A DNA stretch of 64,000 nucleotides, from assembly GCF_002915575.1 (NCBI RefSeq), contig NZ_PQGD01000010.1, positions 1 to 64,000 of the forward strand, read 5' to 3'. Under the pieces are notes generated by a model. It searched no databases and was not told where the DNA came from. It saw nothing but the letters and a program-made list of their open reading frames with translations. Shown here piece after piece: positions 26,277-35,002 of this stretch; the first letter of the stretch is position 1; each line of letters opens with the position of its first letter. A program made the position numbers and the translations under genes. The stretch is from Superficieibacter electus. GTDB taxonomy: Bacteria; Pseudomonadota; Gammaproteobacteria; Enterobacterales; Enterobacteriaceae.

Positions 26277-26301
26277 TTGCCCACCTTTCACAGGTGGGCA
26301 A
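26277..26301 (+). terminator. hairpin after sdaA
   Basis: TTGCCCACCT-TTCAC-AGGTGGGCAA gives a 10-bp stem with a 5-base loop 10 bases after the sdaA stop. There is no T-tract. Confidence 0.6.
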
Positions 26302-26404
26302 CCTACACGCTATTTTCTCGTCGCATCCGTCTTTGCACACTACAATTTTATTTAGGGTACCGCTGGCACCTTCGCCAGTTATGCGAGAAAGATTAAAGCC
26401 AACT

Positions 26405-28003
26405 ATGCAAACAGCGCAGCGGATTATCGTCAATTATCAGCGTAAGCGATTTCTCATCAGTGCTATTGTCGCGCTGGTGACGCTGAGCCTGACCTTAGGG
26501 ATACGATTTATTTCGCAGCGTAGCTTAAATCAGGAACGCATCCACGAAGCCGCAACGCAGGCCGTTGCCACCCTGGATAAAATATTGCTTCCGCTCGAAG
26601 ATAGCCGCGAAGAAACGATGCGGCTGGTGGGATTACCCTGCGCTGAAGTACAGCCGCTGATCCGTAAAAAAGCCGCGATACTGCAAACTGTCCGCTCTAT
26701 TGCGCTGGTGAAATCCGGCATTCTTTATTGCTCGAGTATTTTTGGCGCGCGCGATATTCCGGTGAATCAGCTACAGCCTGCGCTGCCGGCAAGCGAGGCG
26801 CGATTACTCCTTTCAACCGATCAGTCTCTGCTCAGAGGCTCGCCAATTATGCTGCAATGGTATCCGGTCTCGGCTGACGGTGAAGATGGCGTGATGGAGA
26901 GTATTAACATTGAGCTGCTAAGCAGCCTGATTTTGAGTCCACGCGCGCCGCTTATTTCCGCCCTGAGCCTGACATTAGGCGACCGCCACTATATAGAGGG
27001 TCTCGGCGTGGTCGACAGGTTAGCGGACGACCAGGATCATCCGTTATATCGGCTGGCGTCGGCGAACTTCCCGTTTACCATTAACGTCAGCACACCGGGC
27101 GCTACCGCACTGGCATTACGCGACCTGCCCAGCCAGCTACCACTGGCATTGATTCTGAGTACTCTGCTGGCATGGATTGCCTGGCTTGCCACGGCAGGAC
27201 GAATGAGTTTTACCTGGGAAATTAATCTGGGCATTGCCGCCCGGGAATTTGAAGTTTTCTGTCAGCCGCTTCTCAATACCCGAAATAATGAATGTACAGG
27301 CGTGGAGATTTTACTTCGCTGGAACAATCCCCGGCAGGGTTGGATCTCACCGGATGTTTTTATTCCCATTGCTGAAGATCACAATCTGATCATTCCTCTG
27401 ACCCGCTATGTGATCAATGAGACTGTACGTAACCTGGCCGTATTCCCGCCAGACCACCATTTTCATATTGGTATTAATGTTGCCGCCAGCCACCTGCGTC
27501 GAGGGTTGTTACTTAAAGATCTTAACCGTTATTGGTTTGATACAAACCCGATACAGCAACTGGTGGTGGAGTTAACCGAACGTGACGCGCTGGATGATAT
27601 CGATTATCGCCTTGTACGGGAGCTACATCGTAAGGGGATTAAGCTTGCCATTGACGATTTCGGTACCGGCAACAGTTCCCTGTCGTGGCTGGAAAAACTG
27701 CGCCCTGACGTGCTGAAAATCGATAAAGCGTTTACCGGCGCTATTGGTACCGATGCGGTCAATTCAACGGTGACAGACATTATTATCGCGCTCGGACAGC
27801 GGCTGAATATTGAACTGGTGGCTGAAGGGGTTGAGACCGAACAGCAGGCAACCTATTTGCGTCAGCATAATGTACTGTTATTACAGGGCTACCTGTATGC
27901 CAGACCCATGCCGCTGGCTGAATTTCCGCTGTGGCTGGCGCAGCGAACGCCCTTACCCGTGCGGCATAATCACCCTTCCGGGCCAATTATGCCGCTACGT
28001 TAG
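26405..28003 (+). CDS. pdeD: PdeD (YoaD), CSS-motif c-di-GMP phosphodiesterase
   Basis: A 532-residue inner-membrane protein. It has a first membrane helix (about 16-36), a periplasmic CSS domain with the two cysteine sites LPCAEV and LYCSS, a second helix (about 238-258), and a cytoplasmic EAL domain. EAL landmarks are GVEILLRW (EIL in place of EVL, as in E. coli), LVVELTERDAL, LAIDDFGTGNSSLSWL, DVLKIDK and ELVAEGVET. It should hydrolyse c-di-GMP to pGpG, with activity set by the redox state of the cysteines. The ATG at 26405 gives the E. coli start and length; an earlier ATG at 26294 overlaps the sdaA hairpin. Confidence 0.94.
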   Translation: MQTAQRIIVNYQRKRFLISAIVALVTLSLTLGIRFISQRSLNQERIHEAATQAVATLDKILLPLEDSREETMRLVGLPCAEVQPLIRKKAAILQTVRSIALVKSGILYCSSIFGARDIPVNQLQPALPASEARLLLSTDQSLLRGSPIMLQWYPVSADGEDGVMESINIELLSSLILSPRAPLISALSLTLGDRHYIEGLGVVDRLADDQDHPLYRLASANFPFTINVSTPGATALALRDLPSQLPLALILSTLLAWIAWLATAGRMSFTWEINLGIAAREFEVFCQPLLNTRNNECTGVEILLRWNNPRQGWISPDVFIPIAEDHNLIIPLTRYVINETVRNLAVFPPDHHFHIGINVAASHLRRGLLLKDLNRYWFDTNPIQQLVVELTERDALDDIDYRLVRELHRKGIKLAIDDFGTGNSSLSWLEKLRPDVLKIDKAFTGAIGTDAVNSTVTDIIIALGQRLNIELVAEGVETEQQATYLRQHNVLLLQGYLYARPMPLAEFPLWLAQRTPLPVRHNHPSGPIMPLR

Positions 28004-28006
28004 ACG

Positions 28007-29566
28007 TTACTCTTCTTCGTCGTCCGCGGAAGGTTCTTTAACGACGCGAACCAGGTCCACGCGGTAGTCATTGGCTTTCATAATCGTAATACGTAACGGA
28101 GCCAGTTCGATTACCTCCCCGACCGCCGGAATATGACCATTAACGGCAATGACCAGACCCGCCACGGTGGCAACATCGTCTTCATCGTTCACCAGGTTAT
28201 TGAGCTCCAGCGTGTGTTGCAGCGCATGAAGATCGGTTCCGCCCTTCACCAGCCAGCCGTCGCCATCCGCAACGATTTCCGGCGTTTCGTCGGCGTCCGG
28301 AAACTCACCGGCAATGGCTTCAAGCACGTCGAGCGGCGTAACCAGCCCCTGCACTACGCCGAACTCATTGGTGACAATGACAAAACTGCCGCGTGCACGA
28401 CGCAGGACGCCGAGAAGATTGATGGGGTCCAGGGTTTCAGGAACCACGATAGCTGGCGCGCTGGACGCCATCGCGGCGACATCTTCACCCGCTTCCAGCG
28501 CCACCAACAGCTCTTTGGCGCGGACAATACCAATTACTTCATCCAGCTCACCGCGGCACACCGGAAACAAGCTGTGCGGAGAAGAGAGAAGCTGCTGGCG
28601 AATGGCATCCGGGCTCAGGTTAGCATCAACCCAGCTAATATCCCCGCGCGGCGTCATGATGCTACGCAGCGATCGTGAGGCCAGCGTGAGAACGCCATTA
28701 ATCATGTAACGCTCTTCATCAGCAAAGGCTCCATCCGGGATCGGAACGTGGGTATGGCTTTCCGATTCGGCAGGCGGGCCATTACGCTTGCGACCGCCCA
28801 TCAGGCGAAGGATGGCATCCGCCGTACGTGCGCGCAGCGGCAAGGTTGACTGATGGCGAATAAAGTTACGGCGCGCCACCTGGTTGAAAAACTCGATAAT
28901 AATGGAGAAGCCAATCGCCGCGTACAGGTAGCCTTTCGGAATATGGAAGCCAAAACCTTCTGCCACCAGGCTAAGACCAATCATCAGCAGGAAGCTTAAA
29001 CACAGCACCACGACCGTCGGATGCTGGTTGACGAAGTTGGTCAGAGGCTTCGAGGCCAGCAGCATCACCGACATCGCAATCACCACCGCTGCCATCATCA
29101 CCGGCAGATGGTTCACCATCCCGACCGCAGTGATCACCGCATCCAGGGAAAAGACCGCATCGAGCACGACAATCTGTAACACTACCACCCAAAAACTGGC
29201 ATAACCTTTGCCATGTCCACCGTCATGCTGGCGATTTTCCAGACGCTCATGGAGTTCGGTGGTCGCTTTGAAGAGCAAGAAAATCCCTCCAAGCAGCATG
29301 ATCAGATCGCGTCCGGAGAAGGCATAGTCCCAGACGCTGAATAGCGGTTTGGTGAGCGTCACCATCCATGAAATAACCGACAGCAGCGCCAGTCGCATAA
29401 TCAGCGCCAGCGACAGGCCAATCAGACGGGCTTTATCGCGCTGTTTCGGCGGCAATTTGTCAGCAAGAATGGCGATAAAGACCAGGTTATCAATGCCCAG
29501 AACGATCTCAAGGACGACCAGCGTAAGTAGCCCGACCCAAATTGAGGGGTCCATCAACAATTCCAT
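28007..29566 (-). CDS. yoaE: YoaE, TerC/CBS membrane protein
   Basis: A 519-residue inner-membrane protein. The N-terminal TerC domain (about 1-235) has around seven helices, with the family sequence [21 protein letters not shown] pair of CBS domains (about 300-420) includes [15 protein letters not shown] and [16 protein letters not shown], followed by a CorC/HlyC-type domain at the C-terminus. TerC proteins are linked to metal homeostasis, including manganese export. Here mntP lies 4 kb away but in a separate unit. Convergent with pdeD, 3 bases apart. Confidence 0.93.
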   Translation of the reverse strand: MELLMDPSIWVGLLTLVVLEIVLGIDNLVFIAILADKLPPKQRDKARLIGLSLALIMRLALLSVISWMVTLTKPLFSVWDYAFSGRDLIMLLGGIFLLFKATTELHERLENRQHDGGHGKGYASFWVVVLQIVVLDAVFSLDAVITAVGMVNHLPVMMAAVVIAMSVMLLASKPLTNFVNQHPTVVVLCLSFLLMIGLSLVAEGFGFHIPKGYLYAAIGFSIIIEFFNQVARRNFIRHQSTLPLRARTADAILRLMGGRKRNGPPAESESHTHVPIPDGAFADEERYMINGVLTLASRSLRSIMTPRGDISWVDANLSPDAIRQQLLSSPHSLFPVCRGELDEVIGIVRAKELLVALEAGEDVAAMASSAPAIVVPETLDPINLLGVLRRARGSFVIVTNEFGVVQGLVTPLDVLEAIAGEFPDADETPEIVADGDGWLVKGGTDLHALQHTLELNNLVNDEDDVATVAGLVIAVNGHIPAVGEVIELAPLRITIMKANDYRVDLVRVVKEPSADDEEE

Positions 29567-30006
29567 GATCTGCTCCTGCTGGGGACGTGTTTAGCCAGCG
29601 CCGGGGGTATTTCAGGCGTGACAATGACGGAAGGTATAGTGAGATGTTGACGGATGGCACGAGCGTGCGTGATTGTAAAAAGACGTCGGTGACGGTCCAT
29701 ATGACGGGCGGCTGCCCTGTTCTCCTGCTATGTTAAACGAAAGGTAAACATAACAGACTAAAATGTCCTTTGGCAAAGATTTACCTGTCTTTGCATTCTG
29801 TGCGATTTTTTGCGCTGCGAAATTAATACCCGTACAAATTTAAATTACGGATCTTCATCACATTATTTATTTTTTTACTATCTAAAATAATTCACTGTAG
29901 TAATCACTTTTCGGGCCAAACAGAGATCTGAATCGATTCGGTTTCTGACGACGATTCGCAATGCATCTGAGAGTCGATGTATTAACGATAATAAAGGAGG
30001 TAGCAA
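29567..30006 (+). promoter_or_regulatory. yoaE-manX divergent control region with a Mlc/NagC-like operator
   Basis: This 440-base gap holds the divergent promoters. TTATTTT-N10-AAAATAA (29867-29890) is an inverted repeat with the arm sequence and spacing of Mlc/NagC operators, and manXYZ is a known Mlc/NagC target in E. coli. AAAGGAGG lies 5 bases before the manX GTG start. The rest is AT-rich with no other recognised element. Confidence 0.55.
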
Positions 30007-30972
30007 GTGACGATTGCTATTGTAATTGGTACACATGGTTGGGCTGCAGAACAACTGCTGAAAACGGCTGAGATGCTGTTAGGCGAGCAGGAAAACGTCG
30101 GCTGGATTGATTTTGTTCCAGGCGAGAATGCAGAGACGCTGATTGAAAAGTATAACGCTCAGTTAGCGAAACTCGACACCACTAGCGGCGTGCTATTTCT
30201 CGTCGATACATGGGGAGGCAGTCCGTTCAACGCTGCCAGCCGTATTGTCGTCGATAAAGAGCACTATGAAGTCATCGCGGGTGTCAACATCCCGATGCTG
30301 GTCGAGACATTAATGGGTCGCGATGATAATCCGACTTTCGATGAACTGGTTGCCCTGGCGGTTGAAACCGGTCGTGAAGGCGTAAAAGCACTGAAAGCGA
30401 AGCCGGTTGAAGTCGCCGCTCCGGTGGCAGCGGCTGCGCCACGCCCGGCAGCACCGGCGAAACCAATGGGTGCCAATGACTATATGGTTATTGGTCTTGC
30501 ACGTATCGATGACCGCTTGATCCATGGTCAGGTTGCCACCCGCTGGACCAAAGAAACCAACGTTCGTCGCATTATCGTCGTCAGTGACGAGGTTGCAGCA
30601 GATACCGTACGTAAAACGCTGTTAACCCAGGTCGCACCGCCAGGTGTCACCGCGCACGTGGTTGACGTTGACAAAATGATCCGCGTGTATAACAACCCGA
30701 AATATGCAGGTGAGCGCGTCATGCTGCTGTTTACTAATCCAACGGATGTCGAACGTCTGGTGGAAGGCGGCGTGAAAATTACCTCCGTGAACATCGGTGG
30801 TATGGCGTTCCGTCAGGGTAAAACGCAGGTCAACAATGCCGTTTCAGTCGATGAAAAAGACATTGAGGCATTCAAAAAACTGAACGATCGGGGCATTGAA
30901 CTGGAAGTCCGTAAGGTCTCCAACGATCCGAAACTGAAGATGATGGAACTGATCGGCAAAATCGGTAAGTAA
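30007..30972 (+). CDS. manX: ManX, mannose PTS EIIAB
   Basis: A 321-residue cytoplasmic phosphotransferase. The IIA domain (about 1-130) has the phospho-histidine His10 in GTHGWAA. An Ala/Pro-rich hinge (about 132-155) leads to the IIB domain with phospho-His173 in RIDDRLIHGQ. It passes phosphate from HPr to mannose, glucose or glucosamine entering through ManYZ. The start is GTG at 30007 with a strong ribosome site. Two residues shorter than E. coli, in the hinge. Confidence 0.97.
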   Translation: MTIAIVIGTHGWAAEQLLKTAEMLLGEQENVGWIDFVPGENAETLIEKYNAQLAKLDTTSGVLFLVDTWGGSPFNAASRIVVDKEHYEVIAGVNIPMLVETLMGRDDNPTFDELVALAVETGREGVKALKAKPVEVAAPVAAAAPRPAAPAKPMGANDYMVIGLARIDDRLIHGQVATRWTKETNVRRIIVVSDEVAADTVRKTLLTQVAPPGVTAHVVDVDKMIRVYNNPKYAGERVMLLFTNPTDVERLVEGGVKITSVNIGGMAFRQGKTQVNNAVSVDEKDIEAFKKLNDRGIELEVRKVSNDPKLKMMELIGKIGK

Positions 30973-31034
30973 CGCGTCACGCTGGTTATCATTTAATTTT
31001 CATATATTAGTCTTACGTTTATAGGAGAAGTACA

Positions 31035-31835
31035 ATGGAGATTACGGTTCTTCAAATTGTGCTGATATTTATCGTAGCGTGTATCGCGGGTATGGAGTCG
31101 ATACTCGATGAATTTCAGTGTCACCGTCCGCTGGTCGCCTGTACCCTAGTGGGTATCGTTCTTGGAGATATGAAAACCGGTATTATTATCGGTGGTACTC
31201 TGGAAATGATTGCGCTGGGCTGGATGAACATCGGTGCCGCCGTTGCACCTGATGCTGCGCTGGCCTCTATCATCTCTACCATTCTGGTTATTGCCGGTCA
31301 TCAGGGTATCGGTGCAGGTATCGCGCTGGCTATTCCTCTGGCTGCTGCAGGCCAGGTTCTGACTATCATCGTGCGTACTATCACTGTTGCTTTCCAGCAC
31401 GCGGCGGACAAGGCGGCCGAAAATGGCAACCTGACGGCGCTCTCCTGGATACACGTCTCTTCCCTGTTCTTGCAGGCGATGCGTATTGCTATCCCGGCAG
31501 TAATCGTTGCGGTTTCAGTCGGTACCAGTGAAGTCCAGAACATGCTGAACGCCATTCCTGAAGTGGTGACCAGCGGTCTGAATATTGCCGGTGGTATGAT
31601 CGTGGTCGTTGGTTATGCGATGGTCATCAACATGATGCGCGCAGGCTACCTGATGCCGTTCTTCTACCTGGGCTTTGTTACCGCCGCCTTCACCAACTTT
31701 AACCTGGTAGCACTCGGCGTTATCGGCGCTGTGATGGCTGTGCTGTATATTCAGTTGAGCCCGAAATACAACCGTTCCGCAGGAGCCCCGGTTCAGGCGG
31801 CAGGTACTAACGATCTTGATAATGAACTGGACTAA
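31035..31835 (+). CDS. manY: ManY, mannose PTS EIIC
   Basis: A 266-residue integral membrane protein, the sugar-translocating subunit. It starts MEITVLQIVLIFIVACIAGMES and has the family segments DEFQCHRPLVACTLVG and GGTLEMIALGWMNIGAAVAPDA. Length equals E. coli ManY. AGGAG precedes the ATG; manZ follows directly. ManYZ is also the DNA entry pore for phage lambda and a microcin receptor in E. coli. Confidence 0.97.
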   Translation: MEITVLQIVLIFIVACIAGMESILDEFQCHRPLVACTLVGIVLGDMKTGIIIGGTLEMIALGWMNIGAAVAPDAALASIISTILVIAGHQGIGAGIALAIPLAAAGQVLTIIVRTITVAFQHAADKAAENGNLTALSWIHVSSLFLQAMRIAIPAVIVAVSVGTSEVQNMLNAIPEVVTSGLNIAGGMIVVVGYAMVINMMRAGYLMPFFYLGFVTAAFTNFNLVALGVIGAVMAVLYIQLSPKYNRSAGAPVQAAGTNDLDNELD

Positions 31836-31847
31836 CAGGTGAACGAA

Positions 31848-32699
31848 ATGGTTGATATCACTAAAACTACCACCGAGAAAAAACTGACTCCGGGTGATAT
31901 TCGTGGCGTGTTCCTTCGTTCTAACCTGTTTCAGGGTTCATGGAACTTCGAACGTATGCAGGCGCTGGGTTTCTGCTTCTCCATGGTTCCGGCGATTAAA
32001 CGCCTGTATCCGGAAAACAACGAAGCGCGTCGCCAGGCAATCAAACGTCACCTGGAATTCTTTAACACTCATCCTTACGTTGCTGCGCCGGTACTCGGCG
32101 TTACGCTGGCGATGGAAGAGCAGCGTGCTAACGGGGCTGAGATCGACGATGGTGCCATCAACGGTATCAAAGTAGGTCTGATGGGACCGCTGGCTGGTGT
32201 TGGCGACCCGATTTTCTGGGGTACGGTTCGTCCGGTATTTGCCGCGCTGGGGGCGGGTATCGCGATGAGCGGCAGTCTGCTCGGGCCGCTGCTGTTCTTT
32301 ATCCTGTTTAACGTGGTGCGTCTGGCGACACGTTACTACGGTGTGGCATACGGCTACCGTAAAGGTATCGATATTGTTAAGGATATGGGCGGTGGCTTCC
32401 TGCAAAAACTGACTGAGGGGGCGTCAATCCTCGGCCTGTTTGTCATGGGGGCGCTGGTTAACAAGTGGACGCACGTGAATATACCGCTGGTGGTGTCGCG
32501 GATCACCGACCAGACCGGTAAAGAGAACGTCACGACTGTTCAAACTATCCTTGATCAGTTGATGCCGGGCCTGGTTCCTCTGCTGCTGACCTTCGCCTGT
32601 ATGTGGCTGTTGCGTAAGAAAGTTAACCCGCTGTGGATCATCGTTGGGTTCTTTGTCATCGGTATTGCGGGTTATGCTGTTGGCCTGCTGGGTCTGTAA
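31848..32699 (+). CDS. manZ: ManZ, mannose PTS EIID
   Basis: A 283-residue IID membrane subunit that pairs with ManY. It has the conserved FLRSNLFQGSWNFERMQALG and GPLAGVGDPIFWGTVRP. The ATG at 31848 matches E. coli (283 residues) and has AGGTGA upstream; the GTG at 31839 would add three unconserved residues and overlaps that ribosome site. Confidence 0.96.
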   Translation: MVDITKTTTEKKLTPGDIRGVFLRSNLFQGSWNFERMQALGFCFSMVPAIKRLYPENNEARRQAIKRHLEFFNTHPYVAAPVLGVTLAMEEQRANGAEIDDGAINGIKVGLMGPLAGVGDPIFWGTVRPVFAALGAGIAMSGSLLGPLLFFILFNVVRLATRYYGVAYGYRKGIDIVKDMGGGFLQKLTEGASILGLFVMGALVNKWTHVNIPLVVSRITDQTGKENVTTVQTILDQLMPGLVPLLLTFACMWLLRKKVNPLWIIVGFFVIGIAGYAVGLLGL

Positions 32700-32713
32700 T
32701 TAAGTGTTATGCC

Positions 32714-32740
32714 GCCGGGGCTCTGCCCCGGCTTTTTTTT
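32714..32740 (+). terminator. terminator after manXYZ
   Basis: GCCGGGG-CTCTG-CCCCGGC followed by eight T residues. The yobD ribosome site (GAGGA) begins immediately after. Confidence 0.92.
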
Positions 32741-32751
32741 GAGGAAAATAA

Positions 32752-33207
32752 ATGAACCTGACCGATATCGTGCTGGTGGTGTTTATCGCACTGCTACTGG
32801 GATTTGCCCTCTACGATCAGTTCATTATGCCGCGCCGCAACGGTGCTACTCTGCTCGCCGTGCCGCTGCTAAGACGCAGCCGCCTCGACGGTATTATCTT
32901 CGTCGGGTTAATTGTTATTCTTATCTATAATAATACGACCGGTAATGGTGCAATAATAACCACATGGTTATTAAGCGCGCTGGCATTAATGGGCCTGTAT
33001 TTGTTCTGGATACGTACGCCTAAGATCATCTTCAAAAAAGAGGGCTTTTTCTTTACTAATGTATGGATAAAATATAGCCGTATTAAAGAGATGAATTTAT
33101 CGGAAGATGGTGTTCTGGTTATGCAGTTAGAGCAACGGAGGTTGCTGATAAGGGTACGAAATATAGACGATCTGGAGAAAATATATAAATTACTTGTTGC
33201 AAATTAG
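32752..33207 (+). CDS. yobD: YobD, DUF986 membrane protein
   Basis: A 151-residue inner-membrane protein of DUF986/UPF0266. It has three hydrophobic segments (about 5-22, 43-60, 68-85), the conserved [11 protein letters not shown] after the first, and a C-terminal cytoplasmic part [20 protein letters not shown]. It closely follows E. coli YobD (152). Function unknown. It lies between the manZ terminator and the mntP control region. Confidence 0.93.
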   Translation: MNLTDIVLVVFIALLLGFALYDQFIMPRRNGATLLAVPLLRRSRLDGIIFVGLIVILIYNNTTGNGAIITTWLLSALALMGLYLFWIRTPKIIFKKEGFFFTNVWIKYSRIKEMNLSEDGVLVMQLEQRRLLIRVRNIDDLEKIYKLLVAN

Positions 33208-33216
33208 TAAGTTAGA

Positions 33217-33276
33217 TTGATAGCCGTTGCTATATTTCCGTGATATCAGGGTAAAGGTATATAGCCACGGCTATAT
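33217..33276 (+). promoter_or_regulatory. two MntR-like boxes upstream of mntP
   Basis: ATAGC-CGTT-GCTAT (33220-33233) and ATAGC-CACG-GCTAT (33261-33274) are two inverted repeats of the same form, 41 bases apart centre to centre. They match the core of the MntR operator known from mntH and mntS. MntR with manganese activates mntP in E. coli. Assignment to MntR is by motif. Confidence 0.7.
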
Positions 33277-33330
33277 TGCTTTCGCAATACACCCGTATTT
33301 ATTAACGTTTTATTTACCTACAAAAGTAAA

Positions 33331-33345
33331 TGAAAATCGTTATCA
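33331..33345 (+). promoter_or_regulatory. Fur-like box upstream of mntP
   Basis: TGAAAATCGTTATCA matches the 7-1-7 Fur pattern TGATAAT-N-ATTATCA at 12 of 14 fixed positions. mntP has been reported to respond to both MntR and Fur in E. coli, so the site is plausible. Confidence 0.5.
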
Positions 33346-33414
33346 ATTAGATAGCGAAATAATCATTCTTTGTTATTGTCTGGTATTAATTAAATATGGT
33401 AAGGTTGCGCCCGT

Positions 33415-33580
33415 CATTGGGGAGTAGCTAATTTCCGGGTTGCCGGAAATGTACGTGTCAACATACTCGTTGAAAAACGTGGCGCGTACGGATTGCACTA
33501 CAGCGATCAGGCGAGACCATAGGCGCATCAACCGCTGTTTACTGGGGGTGGTGGTGTGTTTATTGGTTCCCGGTCAGGAC
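33415..33580 (+). ncRNA. manganese riboswitch (yybP-ykoY) in the mntP leader
   Basis: The mntP 5' leader contains the yybP-ykoY hallmarks: TTGGGGAGTAGC at 33418-33429, a GTACGTGTCAACA segment, a pairing CGTGGCGCGTACGG, and GAGACCATAGG (33513-33523) closing the first half. This class binds Mn(II) and turns on exporter genes; the E. coli mntP leader is a known member. The mntP ribosome-site region lies at its 3' end, so control of translation is likely. Exact boundaries are estimated. Confidence 0.82.
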
Positions 33581-33586
33581 GCTCTT

Positions 33587-34150
33587 ATGAATCTATCCGC
33601 AACCGTTCTTCTTGCCCTCGGCATGTCAATGGATGCCTTCGCCGCCTCTATCGGTAAGGGTGCCACTCTACATAACCCCAAATTTTCTGAAGCATTACGC
33701 ACAGGTCTTATCTTTGGTGCCGTTGAGACACTCATGCCGCTGATTGGCTGGGCGCTGGGTATGCTCGCGACCCAGTTTGTACTGGAATGGAACCACTGGA
33801 TTGCCTTTTTTCTGCTGCTTTTTTTAGGCTGCCGAATGGTGATTGAGGGCTTCAGAGGCAATGACGCTGAGGATGCGCCGCCGCTGCGTCACGGTTTCTG
33901 GCTGCTGGTAACAACGGCCATCGCCACCAGTCTTGATGCCATGGCCGTCGGTGTCGGGCTGGCATTTCTTCAGGTCAACATCCTGACTACTGCGCTGGCG
34001 ATTGGCTGTGCTACGCTGGTCATGTCCACCACAGGTATGATGATCGGCCGCTTTATTGGCCCGCTACTGGGTAAACGGGCTGAAATTCTGGGGGGCATCG
34101 TGTTGATGGGTATCGGCGTGCAGATCCTCTGGAGCCACTACGCCGGTTAA
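33587..34150 (+). CDS. mntP: MntP, manganese exporter
   Basis: A 187-residue inner-membrane protein with six predicted helices in two homologous halves. Each half has a conserved acidic metal-binding motif: [14 protein letters not shown] (about 12-25) and [12 protein letters not shown] (about 114-125). It exports Mn(II). The ATG at 33587 gives the family start [19 protein letters not shown]; the longer frame from 33440 runs through the riboswitch. Its stop overlaps the rlmA stop on the other strand. Confidence 0.96.
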   Translation: MNLSATVLLALGMSMDAFAASIGKGATLHNPKFSEALRTGLIFGAVETLMPLIGWALGMLATQFVLEWNHWIAFFLLLFLGCRMVIEGFRGNDAEDAPPLRHGFWLLVTTAIATSLDAMAVGVGLAFLQVNILTTALAIGCATLVMSTTGMMIGRFIGPLLGKRAEILGGIVLMGIGVQILWSHYAG

Positions 34151-34941
34151 CTGTCCCGCTGCCAGCAGTGAATGCTGAAATCCGTCTGGCAGTGAAATTC
34201 TTGTTGCGTCTGTAACGTCTCCCAAACCTGCGGTTTAGCCCGCCATGCGAAAGGCGTCATTTGCAGTAATGCCACCGCCTCTGTGCCGCTGAGCACCATG
34301 TTATAGCTCAGAGCCTCATGCTGGCGAAGCACAAAACCGGCCAGTTGCCCGGTCGACAGTTCATGTAAATGAATACGATCGTAGATAAGCCCTTTCAACT
34401 CCACTAAATGTCGGGGACCCGGTGTTACCGTGATCACCCAGCCACCCGGTTTTACTACCCGCTCCAGCTCCTGCGGATTGCACGGCGCATAAATACGCAC
34501 GATGGCATCCATACTTTGCGCAGTAAACGGGAGTCGCTGACTGGAGGCAACGCAAAAATTCACCTGTGGATAGCGTTTTGCCGCCGGACGGATCGCCGCT
34601 TTCGCCACGTCCAGCCCCCAGGTCTCCTGCGCGCAATCAGCAAACGCATGGGTGTAGTACCCTTCTCCGCAGCCAATATCCAACAGGGCTGTAGGGGCTA
34701 AAGTGCGCAGTTTTTCCACCAGCCTGTCACGCAAGGGCTGGTAGTACCCGGCATCAAGAAAAGCCCGACGCGCCTGCATCATCTCAGCGCTGTCGCCCGG
34801 ATCGCGTGAACGCTTATGCTGAACCGGTAACAGGTTTACATACCCTTCTTTTGCCCGATCAAACTGATGCCGCTGTGGACAAAGATAGCTGTTTTCATGC
34901 CGGGTCAATGGCGCATGGCAAAGCGGGCAACGGTAGGACAT
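34147..34941 (-). CDS. rlmA: RlmA, 23S rRNA (guanine745-N1)-methyltransferase
   Basis: A 264-residue SAM-dependent methyltransferase acting on G745 of 23S rRNA. The N-terminal zinc finger is [21 protein letters not shown] (Cys5, Cys8, Cys21, His25). The SAM motif is [14 protein letters not shown] (about 92-105), followed by [21 protein letters not shown]. Its 3' end overlaps mntP by 4 bases. It is a little shorter than E. coli (269), with changes around residues 85-120. Confidence 0.95.
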   Translation of the reverse strand: MSYRCPLCHAPLTRHENSYLCPQRHQFDRAKEGYVNLLPVQHKRSRDPGDSAEMMQARRAFLDAGYYQPLRDRLVEKLRTLAPTALLDIGCGEGYYTHAFADCAQETWGLDVAKAAIRPAAKRYPQVNFCVASSQRLPFTAQSMDAIVRIYAPCNPQELERVVKPGGWVITVTPGPRHLVELKGLIYDRIHLHELSTGQLAGFVLRQHEALSYNMVLSGTEAVALLQMTPFAWRAKPQVWETLQTQQEFHCQTDFSIHCWQRDS

Positions 34942-35002
34942 AACAACTCCGGGAAAAAATTGAGGGCGAAAGTGTAACGCTTATCGCCCTGCGGGGAAAT
35001 CA

